NCBI GenBank assembly: GCA_029248745.1
Contig: JAQWIT010000020.1
Coordinates: 62,001-126,000 of the forward strand
DNA: 64,000 nt
Source: Gammaproteobacteria bacterium
Lineage (GTDB): Bacteria; Pseudomonadota; Gammaproteobacteria; Nitrosococcales; Methylophagaceae
Reading direction: 5' to 3'
Under the pieces are notes generated by a model, which ran no database searches, was not told the DNA's origin, and saw only the letters and a program-made list of their open reading frames with translations. The translations under genes were made by a program, and so were the position numbers. This document shows, in pieces, positions 23,087-34,234 of this stretch. How positions within the stretch are numbered: position 1 is the stretch's first letter; every line of letters starts with the position of its first letter.

Positions 23087-23725
23087 ATGACTAACACGAT
23101 CTTGAATCAGACAATGCCGAATATTGATAATGCACTTGTACCAATGGTAGTGGAACAAACCTCAAGAGGTGAGCGTTCATACGATATTTATTCTCGTCTT
23201 TTAAAAGAACGTGTGATTTTTTTAGTCGGTCAGGTTGAAGACCATATGGCTAATCTTGTTGTGGCCCAACTGTTATTCTTAGAATCAGAAAACCCGGACA
23301 AAGATATCCATCTCTATATCAACTCACCAGGCGGTGCCGTGACAGCAGGTCTGGCAATTTACGACACCATGCAGTTTATTAAACCGAATGTGAGTACCCT
23401 TTGTATTGGCCAAGCCGCTAGTATGGGCGCTGTATTATTAGCTGGGGGTGAGTCAGGTAAACGTCATTGCTTGCCGAACTCACGCATCATGGTCCATCAA
23501 CCATTAGGTGGTTTCCAAGGCCAGGCATCAGATATAGAAATTCACGCACAAGAGATTTTATCTATACGTGAGCGCTTAAATGGTATCTTAGCGAATCATA
23601 CTGGCCAAGATATCGAACAAATTCAAAAAGATACTGATCGCGATAACTTTATGAATGGTGAACAAGCACTAGAATATGGTTTAATTGATTCAGTACTCAG
23701 TAATCGCCCTGAAGAAAAGTCATAA
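23087..23725 (+). CDS. clpP: ATP-dependent Clp protease proteolytic subunit
   Basis: Serine protease that forms the double-ring chamber fed by ClpX. At 212 residues it has the usual length including a short propeptide. The catalytic Ser is in [14 protein letters not shown] (about 111) and the His in [12 protein letters not shown] (about 136). The Asp follows in [10 protein letters not shown]. It sits 33 bp before the track start of clpX, and the two are probably cotranscribed. Confidence 0.98.
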   Translation: MTNTILNQTMPNIDNALVPMVVEQTSRGERSYDIYSRLLKERVIFLVGQVEDHMANLVVAQLLFLESENPDKDIHLYINSPGGAVTAGLAIYDTMQFIKPNVSTLCIGQAASMGAVLLAGGESGKRHCLPNSRIMVHQPLGGFQGQASDIEIHAQEILSIRERLNGILANHTGQDIEQIQKDTDRDNFMNGEQALEYGLIDSVLSNRPEEKS

Positions 23726-23764
23726 TCTGTCGATAAGAAGTTTGGAAACGAAGGATGTTTGAAG

Positions 23765-25039
23765 ATGAGTGAAGATAACAACGACGATAAACTACTGTAT
23801 TGCTCTTTTTGTGGCAAAAGTCAGCATGAAGTCAAAAAACTGATTGCAGGCCCGTCTGTTTTCGTCTGTGATGAATGTGTCGATTTGTGTAATGATATTA
23901 TTCGCGAAGAAATGTTAGAAACCACACCAGAAGAAGAACAAGAACATCTACCAACACCGCGCGATATCAATGAAGCGCTTGATAACTATGTGATTGGCCA
24001 AGAAAAAGCCAAACGTGTGTTATCAGTAGCGGTTTATAACCATTACAAACGTCTACGTTTCGGCGCCAAGAAAACGGATGATGTTGAGCTATCTAAAAGT
24101 AATATTTTAGTTATTGGACCAACAGGTAGTGGTAAGACCTTATTAGCAGAAACCCTAGCTCGCCAACTTAACGTGCCATTTACCATGGCAGACGCAACAA
24201 CGTTAACTGAAGCTGGTTATGTTGGTGAGGATGTTGAAAACATTATTCAAAAGTTACTGCAAAAATGCGACTATGATGTTGAAAAAGCAGAAACGGGCAT
24301 TGTGTATATTGATGAGATCGATAAAATTTCACGTAAATCAGATAACCCATCGATTACCCGTGATGTCTCAGGTGAAGGCGTACAACAAGCCCTATTGAAA
24401 CTAATTGAAGGTACAACAGCATCAATTCCGCCTCAAGGTGGTAGAAAACATCCACAACAAGAATTCCTACAAGTTGATACCAGCAAGATTTTATTTATCT
24501 GTGGTGGCGCGTTCGCAGGTTTAGATAAAGTTATTCGAAATCGGTCTCATAAGGGTGGTATTGGTTTTTCAGCAGAACTACAAAGTATTGATACTGAGCG
24601 TGATGCATCTGAGATGTTAAAAACAATAGAACCAGAGGACTTGATTCGATATGGCTTGATCCCTGAGTTTGTTGGACGTTTACCTGTCGTGGCGACCTTA
24701 TCGGAACTCGATGAGGATGCGTTAGTCCAAATTTTAACGGAACCAAAAAATTCATTAACCAAACAATATCAAAAAATGTTTGAAATGGAAGAGGCGACCA
24801 TTGAATTCAGAGACGATGCACTGCGTGCGATAGCACACAAAGCGATGGAGCGTAAAACCGGTGCACGTGGTTTAAGATCTATTATTGAAAATGTATTACT
24901 CGATACTATGTTTGATTTACCATCAACAGAGAACGTATCTAAAGTGGTCATCGATGAAAATGTGGTTAATGGTGAGAACGCCCCAATATTAATTTATCAA
25001 GACCAAGCGAAAGACTTAGCGGCAAGTGATAACAGCTAA
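23765..25039 (+). CDS. clpX: ATP-dependent Clp protease ATP-binding subunit ClpX
   Basis: AAA+ unfoldase that delivers substrates to ClpP. The N-terminal zinc finger (CSFCGKSQ ... CDECVDLC) is complete. Walker A GPTGSGKT is near residue 118, Walker [11 protein letters not shown] near 180, and the GYVGEDVE and RKHPQQ loop regions are present. From the ATG at 23765 it is 424 residues. The TTG start two codons earlier in the ORF track is less likely. Confidence 0.98.
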   Translation: MSEDNNDDKLLYCSFCGKSQHEVKKLIAGPSVFVCDECVDLCNDIIREEMLETTPEEEQEHLPTPRDINEALDNYVIGQEKAKRVLSVAVYNHYKRLRFGAKKTDDVELSKSNILVIGPTGSGKTLLAETLARQLNVPFTMADATTLTEAGYVGEDVENIIQKLLQKCDYDVEKAETGIVYIDEIDKISRKSDNPSITRDVSGEGVQQALLKLIEGTTASIPPQGGRKHPQQEFLQVDTSKILFICGGAFAGLDKVIRNRSHKGGIGFSAELQSIDTERDASEMLKTIEPEDLIRYGLIPEFVGRLPVVATLSELDEDALVQILTEPKNSLTKQYQKMFEMEEATIEFRDDALRAIAHKAMERKTGARGLRSIIENVLLDTMFDLPSTENVSKVVIDENVVNGENAPILIYQDQAKDLAASDNS

Positions 25040-25090
25040 TACAAGTTATTAGTAATTATTATTTAAATGACATTTTTTAATATCGTTTTG

Positions 25091-25119
25091 CTTGAATATT
25101 TCCATTACGTCTCCATATA
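25091..25119 (+). promoter_or_regulatory. Sigma32-like heat-shock promoter of lon
   Basis: CTTGAA, then 14 bases, then CTCCATAT, close to the sigma32 consensus CTTGAAA / CCCCATNT. It lies about 60 bp upstream of the lon start. lon is a classic sigma32 target in gammaproteobacteria. Confidence 0.7.
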
Positions 25120-25181
25120 GTGAGATATGAAAAATAGATGTGTTGATTTTCAGGCATCATCAAGTCGCAGAGGTCTAAAAG

Positions 25182-27605
25182 ATGGATAAAAAAACAACAG
25201 AACCCACTCCTTTAATCGAAATGCCGGTTTTACCCTTGCGGGATGTTGTCGTCTATCCATATATGGTCATCCCATTGTTTGTTGGTCGTGAACGATCAAT
25301 TAGATCATTAGAAGTTGCCACAGATGAAAATAAACAAGTTTTATTAATAGCTCAAAAAAACTCATCCGAAGAACAACCTGATGCAAATGATTTGTATGAC
25401 ATTGGTACTTTAGCCAACATTCTGCAACTATTAAAACTCCCTGATGGCACAGTCAAAGTACTAGTAGAAGGAATTGCACGTGCCAAAGTCGCCCGTTTCG
25501 ATAATGAAGGTGATTACTTAAAGGCCGATGCAGTTGAGCTCATAATTGAAGAGCCAGAAGAGCGTGAAGCTGATGTATTGATGCGTTCACTCATGAGCCA
25601 GTTTGAACAATACGTTAAATTAAATAAGAAAATTCCACCTGAGGTTATTTCATCATTATCGGGTATTAATGAAGCAGGCCGCATGGCAGATACAGTTGCG
25701 GCTCATATGACATTAAAACTAGAGAACAAACAGCACCTGTTAGAAATTGATGATCTCAACGAGCGGATTGAAAAATTAATGGTTTTTCTCGAGTCTGAGA
25801 TTGATATTCAACATATTGAAAAACGTATTCGCAGTCGTGTTAAAAAGCAAATGGAAAAAAGCCAGCGCGAATATTATCTTAATGAGCAAATGAAAGCCGT
25901 TCAGAAAGAATTAGGTGAGTATGATGAAAGTACCAATGAAATTGAAGAATTAACGGCACGTATCGACAAAGCATCCATGCCGGCAGAAGCCAAAACCAAA
26001 GCAGAATCAGAGCTTAAAAAGCTCAAAATGATGTCTGCGATGTCTGCTGAAGCAACAGTGGTTCGCAGTTATATAGAGTGGCTGACTGATTTACCGTGGA
26101 AAAAACGTTCACGTGTCCATCAAAACTTGGATAAAGCCGAACAAGTACTTGACGAAGACCATTATGGCCTAGAAAAAGTAAAAGAACGTATCCTCGAATA
26201 CTTAGCTGTGCAACAACGTGTAAAGAAAGCCAAAGGCCCTATTTTATGTCTTGTTGGTCCTCCAGGTGTAGGAAAAACGTCTGTAGCACAATCTATCGCA
26301 CGCGCTACAAACAGAAAATATACCAGAATGGCTTTAGGTGGCGTACGAGATGAAGCAGAAATTCGTGGTCACCGCCGAACCTATATTGGCTCGATGCCAG
26401 GTAAAGTGATCCAAAATATCACTAAAACAGGCGTTAAAAACCCATTATTTTTATTAGATGAAATCGATAAGATGGCTCAGGATTTTCGTGGTGACCCTGC
26501 ATCAGCATTATTAGAAGTCTTAGATCCTGAACAAAATGCTCATTTTGTCGATCACTATATGGAAGTCGACTACGATTTAAGTGATGTAATGTTCGTTTGT
26601 ACGGCGAACTCGCTGAATATTCCTGATGCTCTACGAGATAGAATGGAAATCATCCATCTGTCTGGCTATACCGAAGATGAAAAGTTTAATATCGCCATAA
26701 AATACCTAGTACCAAAGGCATTAAAGGACAATGGCCTTAAAGCTGAAGAAGTGACACTAAAGGATGATGCTTTAGTAGAAGTCATTCGTCGTTATACTCG
26801 CGAAGCAGGTGTGCGACATTTACAGAGAGAGATCTCAAAAATATTCAGAAAAGTTGTTAAAGAGATTCTACAAAGTAAAGCAGTCAAAACAGTTGTGATT
26901 ACCAAAGATAATTTAGAAGATTATTTGGGTGTTTATCGTTTTCAATACGGGCTTGCTGAAGAAACAGATCAAGTCGGTCAAGTGACTGGCCTAGCATGGA
27001 CAGAAGTCGGTGGGGAATTACTCACCATCGAGACGGCTATCATGCCAGGTAAAGGAAAAGCGACCTATACTGGTAAATTGGGCGATGTGATGCAAGAATC
27101 AATTCAAGCAGCAACCACGGTTGTACGTTCAAGATCAAAAGACTGGGCAATTGATCCTGATGTGATGCAGAAGCATGATGTGCATTTCCATGTACCTGAA
27201 GGTGCAACGCCAAAAGATGGCCCAAGCGCAGGTATCGGTATGTGTACAGCATTAGTCTCAGCGGTAACGGGTATTCCTGTTAAGGCCAATGTTGCGATGA
27301 CGGGTGAAATCACTTTGAGAGGGGAAGTATTACCGATTGGTGGTCTAAAAGAAAAATTGTTGGCAGCATTACGTGGTGGTATTGATACGGTATTAGTACC
27401 AAAAGATAATGTAAAAGATTTGAAGGATATTCCGGATAACATTAAAGAAGGTTTAACCATTATTCCTGTTCATTGGATTTCAGAAGTATTGGAACATGCG
27501 CTCCGAACGTTGCCTAAACCAATAGATGGGGAAACAGAGAACGATGCTTTGTTAGCAAAAGAGCACGCGAGCTATCATGGTGTAGGTTCCGAAAATAGGC
27601 ATTAA
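25182..27605 (+). CDS. lon: ATP-dependent Lon protease
   Basis: Cytoplasmic AAA+ serine protease for damaged and regulatory proteins. At 807 residues it has the usual LonA length. It starts with the substrate-binding N-domain (PVLPLRDVVVYPYMVIPLFVG). Walker A GPPGVGKT is near residue 358 and Walker B LFLLDEIDKM near 425. The Ser-Lys dyad is in PKDGPSAGIGM (about 683) and GGLKEKLLAALR (about 724). The short acidic C-terminal tail is ordinary. Control by the sigma32-like promoter in front is likely. Confidence 0.98.
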   Translation: MDKKTTEPTPLIEMPVLPLRDVVVYPYMVIPLFVGRERSIRSLEVATDENKQVLLIAQKNSSEEQPDANDLYDIGTLANILQLLKLPDGTVKVLVEGIARAKVARFDNEGDYLKADAVELIIEEPEEREADVLMRSLMSQFEQYVKLNKKIPPEVISSLSGINEAGRMADTVAAHMTLKLENKQHLLEIDDLNERIEKLMVFLESEIDIQHIEKRIRSRVKKQMEKSQREYYLNEQMKAVQKELGEYDESTNEIEELTARIDKASMPAEAKTKAESELKKLKMMSAMSAEATVVRSYIEWLTDLPWKKRSRVHQNLDKAEQVLDEDHYGLEKVKERILEYLAVQQRVKKAKGPILCLVGPPGVGKTSVAQSIARATNRKYTRMALGGVRDEAEIRGHRRTYIGSMPGKVIQNITKTGVKNPLFLLDEIDKMAQDFRGDPASALLEVLDPEQNAHFVDHYMEVDYDLSDVMFVCTANSLNIPDALRDRMEIIHLSGYTEDEKFNIAIKYLVPKALKDNGLKAEEVTLKDDALVEVIRRYTREAGVRHLQREISKIFRKVVKEILQSKAVKTVVITKDNLEDYLGVYRFQYGLAEETDQVGQVTGLAWTEVGGELLTIETAIMPGKGKATYTGKLGDVMQESIQAATTVVRSRSKDWAIDPDVMQKHDVHFHVPEGATPKDGPSAGIGMCTALVSAVTGIPVKANVAMTGEITLRGEVLPIGGLKEKLLAALRGGIDTVLVPKDNVKDLKDIPDNIKEGLTIIPVHWISEVLEHALRTLPKPIDGETENDALLAKEHASYHGVGSENRH

Positions 27606-27630
27606 TGACTTGAGAGGCAGTGGGTAAATA

Positions 27631-28320
27631 ATGGCAGACATTACCAAACAACGATTAGTCGGGGCATTGCTTGTATTATTTGTCATTCTGATTGCTGCAA
27701 CAATCTTAGTTAAAAACGCTAATGATAATGTGGCTGAAACGACAGAGGTCGATTTGCCTGTCTTTGAATCATCAATTGAAACTTATGAAAATGAAGTTAT
27801 TGAAACGGAACAAGAAGCCATACTTGACCCGCATAGCTTGGGTGAAGATGTTGCAGCAGCGATAAAAGATACCGCGATCAAGAAAGCGTTGAATGCTAAA
27901 GCTGAGCCTTTAAAGCAATTTGTTGAACAGGCTAAACAAGCTGTAGAACCTGTAACGGCCGTTAAGACAACACCAGAATCAACAATAGAGAACGTTGCCG
28001 TTAAAGCGCCAGAACCAAAACCAACTCCGAAAGTAGTTTCCACACCGAAACCAAGAGCAGTAATGAAAAAAGAAGATACTGGAACAAGATGGCTTATCCA
28101 ATTGGCCAGCTTTGGGGTAAAAGATAATGCAGTAGCCTTACAGAAAAAAGTGAGGAAGTTGGGCTATCAGTCTGATATTCAATCAGCAAAAAATAGCCAA
28201 GGAAAATTGATTCACCGTGTCCGAATCGGACCTGAAACGAATAATAAACAAGTGGATGTCATTGTCAGTAAAGTAAAACAACACCTTAAGCTCATGCCAC
28301 AGCTCATCAAACTGCAATAA
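27631..28320 (+). CDS. SPOR-domain membrane protein (DedD-like)
   Basis: A 229-residue protein with a short cytoplasmic start, one membrane segment (about 10-28, LVGALLVLFVILIAATILV), a long Glu/Pro/Lys-rich periplasmic linker and a C-terminal SPOR domain (about 148-225, WLIQLASFGVKDNAVALQKK). SPOR domains bind denuded peptidoglycan at the division site. Position before cvpA-purF matches dedD of E. coli, although here folC is replaced by lon upstream. Confidence 0.8.
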   Translation: MADITKQRLVGALLVLFVILIAATILVKNANDNVAETTEVDLPVFESSIETYENEVIETEQEAILDPHSLGEDVAAAIKDTAIKKALNAKAEPLKQFVEQAKQAVEPVTAVKTTPESTIENVAVKAPEPKPTPKVVSTPKPRAVMKKEDTGTRWLIQLASFGVKDNAVALQKKVRKLGYQSDIQSAKNSQGKLIHRVRIGPETNNKQVDVIVSKVKQHLKLMPQLIKLQ

Positions 28321-28409
28321 TTTTATTTGATATCCTAAAAAGGTCTGCTTTATCAGGTGCTATTCTGGTAAAATCTCAGTTTTACAGCAACGAGCAAGCT
28401 ACTTAAACC

Positions 28410-28898
28410 ATGTTATGGATTGATTATGTCATTATTGGCATCATTGCATTGTCGGCAATCATCAGCATCGTTAGGGGATTCGTCAAAGAGGTTCTCTCAT
28501 TAGTAGCATGGATATTGGCCTTCTGGGTTGCGTTGACATTTTCTCCCCAATTCTCTGTTTTACTATCAGACTATATTTCCACACCATCTATTAGTTTATT
28601 TACCGCTTTTTCCGGCTTGTTCATAGTGACGCTGATTTTAAGTGCTTTGGTGAATAATTTGATTGCGGCCATTGTCGTAAAAACGGGGTTAAGTGGTACA
28701 GACCGAATGTTAGGCGTACTGTTTGGACTATTGCGAGGCGTAGCAATAGTAACTTTATTAGTACTACTGGCTGCTGCGACACCTATGCCGAATGATGCAT
28801 GGTGGCAAAATGCAGTATTGATTGAACATTTTGAAAAGCTCGCCATTTGGGTTAGGCAATTTTTGCCCGACGGTTTAGCGCAATACGTTAATTTATAG
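28410..28898 (+). CDS. cvpA: CvpA family membrane protein
   Basis: A 162-residue inner-membrane protein with four hydrophobic segments and the CvpA opening WIDYVIIGIIALSAIISIVRG followed by FVKEVLSLVAWILAFW. It is linked in E. coli to colicin V production and envelope stress resistance. Its place 13 bp before purF is the classic arrangement. Confidence 0.9.
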   Translation: MLWIDYVIIGIIALSAIISIVRGFVKEVLSLVAWILAFWVALTFSPQFSVLLSDYISTPSISLFTAFSGLFIVTLILSALVNNLIAAIVVKTGLSGTDRMLGVLFGLLRGVAIVTLLVLLAAATPMPNDAWWQNAVLIEHFEKLAIWVRQFLPDGLAQYVNL

Positions 28899-28911
28899 TT
28901 AGGTAAGAGAT

Positions 28912-30420
28912 ATGTGCGGAATCATTGGCATTGTAGGACATTCTGAGGTTAATCAAGCACTGTATGATGGCTTGACCGTGCTACAACACCGAGGTCAAGA
29001 TGCGGCAGGTATTGTAACTTGCAACGAAGAGGGCAAGTTTTACCTCCGTAAGGCCAATGGTCTTGTAAAAGATGTCTTTCATACCCGCCATATGCGTAAC
29101 CTAAATGGCAATATGGGGATTGGGCATATTCGTTACCCAACTGCAGGCTGTTCAACGTTAGCAGAAGCACAGCCTTTTTATGTTAATTCGCCTTTTGGTA
29201 TCGCATTAGCACATAACGGAAACTTAACTAATACTAAAACCTTAAAAGAAGAGCTGTTTCAAGCTGATCGTCGACACTTAAACACTGACTCAGATTCAGA
29301 AGTATTACTGAATGTATTGGCGCATGAATTACAAAAAGAATGTGATTTAACGCCAACAGCTGAAAATATTTTTAATGCTGTTAAAAAAGTACACCATCGG
29401 TGTAAAGGGGCTTATGCCGTTGTAGCTATGATTGCAGGAGTCGGTATAGTGGCTTTCCGTGACCCTTATGGCATCCGTCCTGTTGTGATAGGTAAGGGTG
29501 AGAATAATGGTAAATTCGATTATATCGTGGCCTCTGAAAGTGTCGCAATTGATACATTAGGCTATGACTTAATCAGAGATATTGAGCCGGGTGAATGTGT
29601 CTTTATAGACAAAGAGAGTAATTTTTATTCAGAGCAATGTGCTGAACCTGAAGTTATGTCACCGTGTATCTTTGAATATGTTTACTTTGCACGGCCAGAC
29701 TCAATTATAGATGGTATTTCAGTACACCGTAGTCGTAGCAGAATGGGTTCGAAACTCGCTGAGAAAATCTTACGTGAGAACCCAAATCATGGTATTGATG
29801 TCATCATTCCTATTCCAGATACCAGCCGGAGTGCCGCATTACAATTATCTTATGATTTGGGTGTGCAATATCAAGAAGGTTTTATTAAGAACCGCTATAT
29901 TGGCCGAACCTTCATTATGCCTGGGCAAACGCAACGTAAAAAATCAGTCAGACAAAAATTAAATGCTATTGATATCGAGTTTAAAGATAAAACAGTATTG
30001 TTAGTCGATGATTCAATTGTGAGAGGGACGACGTCGCAACAAATCGTCGAAATGGCACGTGAAGCAGGCGCACGTATGGTATATTTTGCCTCCGCTGCAC
30101 CACCTGTTCGCTATCCAAATGTTTATGGTATAGATATGCCATCTCCGGAAGAATTTATCGCGCACGATCGCAATGTTACACAAATAGCTGAAGAATTAGG
30201 CGTCGATTGGCTTGTTTACCAAGATTTGGAAGACTTGATTGATGCGGTTAATGATGAGAAAAACATCGCATCTTTTGACACTTCATGTTTTGATGGCCAA
30301 TACATTACCGGTGATATCGATGAATCCTATCTTTATTACATCGACGCGTTACGCAACGATAATTCAAAACAATTAGCTGAAAAAATTAACGCAGTTATTG
30401 AACTACACAACAATGCCTAA
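28912..30420 (+). CDS. purF: Amidophosphoribosyltransferase
   Basis: Catalyses the first step of purine synthesis, transferring glutamine amide nitrogen to PRPP. At 502 residues it has the usual length. Cys2 (MCGIIGIVG) is the glutaminase nucleophile. The N-terminal domain also has [11 protein letters not shown] and GHIRYPTAG. The PRPP loop is [19 protein letters not shown] near residue 365. The long form without propeptide is typical of proteobacteria. Confidence 0.97.
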   Translation: MCGIIGIVGHSEVNQALYDGLTVLQHRGQDAAGIVTCNEEGKFYLRKANGLVKDVFHTRHMRNLNGNMGIGHIRYPTAGCSTLAEAQPFYVNSPFGIALAHNGNLTNTKTLKEELFQADRRHLNTDSDSEVLLNVLAHELQKECDLTPTAENIFNAVKKVHHRCKGAYAVVAMIAGVGIVAFRDPYGIRPVVIGKGENNGKFDYIVASESVAIDTLGYDLIRDIEPGECVFIDKESNFYSEQCAEPEVMSPCIFEYVYFARPDSIIDGISVHRSRSRMGSKLAEKILRENPNHGIDVIIPIPDTSRSAALQLSYDLGVQYQEGFIKNRYIGRTFIMPGQTQRKKSVRQKLNAIDIEFKDKTVLLVDDSIVRGTTSQQIVEMAREAGARMVYFASAAPPVRYPNVYGIDMPSPEEFIAHDRNVTQIAEELGVDWLVYQDLEDLIDAVNDEKNIASFDTSCFDGQYITGDIDESYLYYIDALRNDNSKQLAEKINAVIELHNNA

Positions 30421-30485
30421 GGCGATCTGGGTTGGCTGATTGACTAAAACAGATATTTACACTTAATAAACCATTTAGTTTGTCT

Positions 30486-30514
30486 TTGCGGTTTAAGGCA
30501 TTTTCTTATATAAT
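30486..30514 (+). promoter_or_regulatory. Sigma70-like promoter immediately before yceD
   Basis: TTGCGG, a 17-base spacer and a perfect TATAAT. Transcription would begin about 30521, only some four bases before the favoured ATG at 30525. Confidence 0.55.
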
Positions 30515-30524
30515 TTCGTCGATT

Positions 30525-31049
30525 ATGCGCCCTAAATTACCAAAAGAGATCGAACCTTTACGTTTAGCGCAAAATGGGCTGAAATTGAGTGGCGAACTTT
30601 TTGTGAAAGATATGCCGCGGTTATGCGAGAGCTTAACCGATAACGAAGGCCAAATCCGTGTTGATTTAGCCTTTGATATGGATGAAATTGGTACGCCTTA
30701 CATGGCGGGTCGATTAACTGCAGACGTATCGATGATGTGCGAGAGATGTCTGTCCCCAATGACGGTTAACTTATCTGTTGACTGTTTATTAGCGATGGTA
30801 ATAAGCGAACGAAAAGTAGCAGCATTGGCTGAGCAATATGATCCTTGGCTGCTTGAAAGTAATGCTTCTGTGCCATTAAATGCAGTGATCGAAGATGAAT
30901 TGATGTTGGCTTTGCCATTAGTGCCTCGCCATAGAGAAGCCTGTTTACCAAGCGATGCTTGGTTTTCTGGCGATGAGCGTGATGTTGATGAAGAGGAGCC
31001 TCAAAAAGTGTCACCTTTCGCAATATTATCGCAATTAAAAGACAAGTAA
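30525..31049 (+). CDS. yceD: YceD/DUF177 family protein, 23S rRNA accumulation factor
   Basis: A 174-residue member of the DUF177 family, found before rpmF in most bacteria and linked to 23S rRNA accumulation. The core shows CERCLSPMTVNLSVDC and EDELMLALPLVPRH, then a SPFAILSQLK tail. I start at the ATG at 30525, where the sequence aligns with the family start (RPKLPKEIEPLRLAQ). The longer ORF-track version would start upstream of the promoter. No ribosome site precedes this ATG, so the mRNA may be nearly leaderless. Confidence 0.88.
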   Translation: MRPKLPKEIEPLRLAQNGLKLSGELFVKDMPRLCESLTDNEGQIRVDLAFDMDEIGTPYMAGRLTADVSMMCERCLSPMTVNLSVDCLLAMVISERKVAALAEQYDPWLLESNASVPLNAVIEDELMLALPLVPRHREACLPSDAWFSGDERDVDEEEPQKVSPFAILSQLKDK

Positions 31050-31103
31050 TAAGCCTGTAGATACGGGTTAAAGTAATTATATTTTTAGTGTTAGGAGTAC
31101 AAC

Positions 31104-31289
31104 ATGGCTGTTCAAAAAAGTAAAAAAAGTGCATCACGTCGCGGTATGCGTCGTTCACACGATGCATTAACAGGTGCAACTTTATCTGTTGATTCAACGA
31201 CAGGTGAATTACATCGTAGACATAACGTATCTGCCGATGGTTATTACCGTGGCCGTAAAGTTGTTGCAGATAAAAGCGATGAAGGCTAA
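31104..31289 (+). CDS. rpmF: 50S ribosomal protein L32
   Basis: A 61-residue basic ribosomal protein with the L32 signature: [20 protein letters not shown], then a short middle and [10 protein letters not shown]. It lacks the zinc-binding cysteines of the C+ form of L32. An AGGAG ribosome site precedes it. It lies between yceD and plsX as in most gammaproteobacteria. Confidence 0.97.
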   Translation: MAVQKSKKSASRRGMRRSHDALTGATLSVDSTTGELHRRHNVSADGYYRGRKVVADKSDEG

Positions 31290-31295
31290 ATTCGG

Positions 31296-32315
31296 TTGAA
31301 CCATACCATTTCAATTGATGCAATGGGCGGGGACCATGGGCCAGATATTATTATTCCTGCCGCGGTCAGTGCATTAAAACGTCATCCAAATGTAAAATTG
31401 ATTTTGGTGGGTGACGAAGAGGTACTAAAAGCAAAACTGCAGACACATCAACTTGAAAATGAAACACGGCTAGAAATTCATCACGCCTCTCAGCAAGTCG
31501 CAATGGACGAGTCGCCTGCGTTGGCATTAAGAGGAAAAAAAGATTCGTCGATGCGCGTTGCCATTAACCTTGTTAAAGAGGGGGCAGCAGCAGCGTGTGT
31601 GAGTGCCGGTAATACGGGCGCATTAATGGCAACAGCCAAGTTTGTCTTGAAGACATTGCGTGGCATTGATAGACCGGCCATTATTTCAGCTTTACCTACT
31701 ACAAGAGGGCATACTTATATGCTCGATTTAGGCGGGAACGTTGATTCAAGTGCCGAACAATTAGTCCAGTTTGCGATTATGGGGTCTGTGTTAGCAAAGT
31801 CGATTGAAGGGCGAAAAAACCCAAGCATTGGTTTACTGAATATTGGTTCTGAAGACATAAAAGGCAACGAGCAAGTCAAAAAAGCAGCTAGCCTGTTGAA
31901 TGAAACTGATTTGAACTACGCTGGCTTTGTCGAGGGCGATGGCTTGTACCGAGGCGAAGTGGATGTTGTTGTTTGTGATGGTTTTGTAGGTAACATTGCG
32001 TTGAAGTCGAGCGAGGGTGTCGTTCATATGATGAAACATTATCTTCGCGAATCCTTTACACGCAATATTTTCACCAAATTAATTGGTCTGATTGCTTCAC
32101 CCGTTTTAAAGCATTTTAGTAATCAATTAGATCCACGAGCCTATAACGGTGCTAACTTTATTGGTCTAAATGGCATTGTGATTAAAAGCCATGGTGGTGC
32201 AGATGAGGTGGCTTTTGCAAATGCAATCCATATTGCGATTTTAGAAGCAGAGCTCGATGTGCCTAAAAATATTAGCGCACATTTAGATGTCATCATACAA
32301 GGCCAAGCCGCGTGA
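31296..32315 (+). CDS. plsX: Phosphate acyltransferase PlsX
   Basis: Makes acyl phosphate from acyl-ACP for phospholipid synthesis. At 339 residues it matches the family. The N-terminus [13 protein letters not shown] is diagnostic. The first in-frame ATG is inside that motif, so a TTG at 31296 is taken as the start, 6 bp after rpm[11 protein letters not shown] and [10 protein letters not shown] further mark the family. The gene overlaps fabH by 4 bp (GTGA). Confidence 0.95.
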   Translation: MNHTISIDAMGGDHGPDIIIPAAVSALKRHPNVKLILVGDEEVLKAKLQTHQLENETRLEIHHASQQVAMDESPALALRGKKDSSMRVAINLVKEGAAAACVSAGNTGALMATAKFVLKTLRGIDRPAIISALPTTRGHTYMLDLGGNVDSSAEQLVQFAIMGSVLAKSIEGRKNPSIGLLNIGSEDIKGNEQVKKAASLLNETDLNYAGFVEGDGLYRGEVDVVVCDGFVGNIALKSSEGVVHMMKHYLRESFTRNIFTKLIGLIASPVLKHFSNQLDPRAYNGANFIGLNGIVIKSHGGADEVAFANAIHIAILEAELDVPKNISAHLDVIIQGQAA

Positions 32316-33274
32316 TTTATTCTCGAATTGCCGGTACGGGCAGTTATTTACCTGAAAAAATTCTTTCCAATCATGATTTGGAACAAATGGTTGAGACAAG
32401 CGATCAATGGATCCAAGAACGGACAGGTATCAAAAAGCGTCATATTGTTGCTGATAAAGAAACAACGACAGATTTAGCATTTAATGCTGCTGAAAGAGCC
32501 ATTGAGGCGGCAGGTATTGCTAATGCTGAAATCGACTTAATCATTATTGCTACGACAACACCAACGCGTGTTTTTCCTAGCACGGCTTCCTTAGTCCAAC
32601 AACGATTAGGTATTAGAGGCTGTCCTGCTTTTGACGTTCAAGCTGTCTGTACAGGATTTGTATACGCCTTGACTGTTGCCGATAAGTTTATAAAATCAGG
32701 TTCAGTTAAAAATGCTTTGGTCATTGGTGCAGAATCGCTATCACGTATTGTAGATTGGAAGGACAGAAACACCTGCGTTTTATTTGGTGACGGAGCAGGT
32801 GCCGTTGTACTACAAGCATCTGAAGAAACCGGTATTTTATCAACGCATATTCATTCTGACGGTCATTATAATGAGTTGCTTTCTGTCCCAACAGGCCCTG
32901 GCACAACACAAGGTAATGAGGCAGAGCCCTTTATTGAAATGCAAGGGAATGAAGTCTTTAAAGTCGCTGTTAAAACATTGAGTAGTATTGCTGACGAAAC
33001 ACTTACAGCTAATAATTTGGCTAAAAGTGATATTGACTGGTTGATCCCGCATCAAGCGAATATCCGTATTATCGCTGCGACGGCTAAGAAATTAAGCTTA
33101 TCAATGGACCACGTTGTTGTGACTGTCGATGAACATGGCAACACATCAGCGGCATCGATACCTCTTGCATTAGATACAGCAGTGAGAGATGGGCGAATTC
33201 AACGCGGCGAAACATTATTACTAGAAGCTTTTGGTGGCGGATTCACCTGGGGCTCGGCACTATTAAATTATTAA
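32312..33274 (+). CDS. fabH: 3-oxoacyl-ACP synthase III
   Basis: Starts fatty acid synthesis by condensing acetyl-CoA with malonyl-ACP. At 320 residues it is standard. The catalytic triad is visible: Cys in [12 protein letters not shown] (about 112), His in [10 protein letters not shown] (about 247) and Asn in [11 protein letters not shown] (about 277). The GTG start overlaps the plsX stop and the N-terminus [18 protein letters not shown] fits the family. Confidence 0.96.
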   Translation: MIYSRIAGTGSYLPEKILSNHDLEQMVETSDQWIQERTGIKKRHIVADKETTTDLAFNAAERAIEAAGIANAEIDLIIIATTTPTRVFPSTASLVQQRLGIRGCPAFDVQAVCTGFVYALTVADKFIKSGSVKNALVIGAESLSRIVDWKDRNTCVLFGDGAGAVVLQASEETGILSTHIHSDGHYNELLSVPTGPGTTQGNEAEPFIEMQGNEVFKVAVKTLSSIADETLTANNLAKSDIDWLIPHQANIRIIAATAKKLSLSMDHVVVTVDEHGNTSAASIPLALDTAVRDGRIQRGETLLLEAFGGGFTWGSALLNY

Positions 33275-33292
33275 ATATATGAGGTTAAGGCC

Positions 33293-34234
33293 ATGAGTTT
33301 GGCTTTTGTATTTCCAGGACAAGGTTCACAATCAATCGGTATGCTAGACCAACTAGCAACAGAATACCCACTCGTTCAAGAGACATTTATCGAAGCATCT
33401 GATGCATTGGGTTACGATATATGGGAACTGGTAACATCTGGCCCTGACGTAGCTCTGAATCAAACTGAAAGAACCCAGCCAGCGATGTTAGCAGCAGGAA
33501 TAGCTGTTTGGCGAGTTTGGCAATCTTTAACCAATATCCATCCGGATTATTTAGCTGGACACAGTCTGGGTGAGTACACAGCTTTAGTTGCAGCGGGCGC
33601 ATTATCATTTACAGATGCCATTAAATTGGTCGAAATGCGAGGCCAATTCATGCAGCAGGCCGTGCCAGAGGGTCAAGGTGCGATGGCGGCTATTCTAGGC
33701 TTAGATGACAACGCAGTAAAAATGATCTGTATAGACGCTGCAGATGAACAAGTTGTCGAAGCGGTCAATTTCAATTCACCTGGGCAAGTGGTTATTGCCG
33801 GTAACGTTGAAGCTGTGACCAAAGCGACAGAGTTAGCCAAAGAACAAGGTGCAAAACGGGCATTATTGCTGTCTGTCAGTGTCCCATCCCATTGTGCATT
33901 AATGAAACCAGCTGCTGAAAAACTAGCTGAGGCCATAACGGACATACCGGTTCATAAAACACGCATTCCTGTTTTACATAATGTGAATGTATCGGCAGCT
34001 GCTGATGAAAATGAGATTAAAGCGTTGTTAATACAACAATTACATAATCCTGTTCGCTGGGTAGAAACCATTCAAGCCCTATCTGATACAGGCGTAGATA
34101 AAATTGTAGAATGTGGACCGGGTAAAGTGTTGGCAGGGTTAACGAAAAGAATAGACAAGACGATCACAGGATTGCCTGTCTTTGATCAACGTTCATTGGA
34201 AAAAGCAGTACAAGCCTTGGGAGAGGAAGTATGA
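33293..34234 (+). CDS. fabD: Malonyl-CoA--ACP transacylase
   Basis: Loads malonyl groups on to ACP. At 313 residues it has the usual length. FVFPGQGSQ is at the N-terminus, the nucleophile Ser in AGHSLGEYTALVAAG near 92 and the catalytic His in VSVPSHCALM near 201. It overlaps fabG by 4 bp (ATGA). Confidence 0.97.
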   Translation: MSLAFVFPGQGSQSIGMLDQLATEYPLVQETFIEASDALGYDIWELVTSGPDVALNQTERTQPAMLAAGIAVWRVWQSLTNIHPDYLAGHSLGEYTALVAAGALSFTDAIKLVEMRGQFMQQAVPEGQGAMAAILGLDDNAVKMICIDAADEQVVEAVNFNSPGQVVIAGNVEAVTKATELAKEQGAKRALLLSVSVPSHCALMKPAAEKLAEAITDIPVHKTRIPVLHNVNVSAAADENEIKALLIQQLHNPVRWVETIQALSDTGVDKIVECGPGKVLAGLTKRIDKTITGLPVFDQRSLEKAVQALGEEV

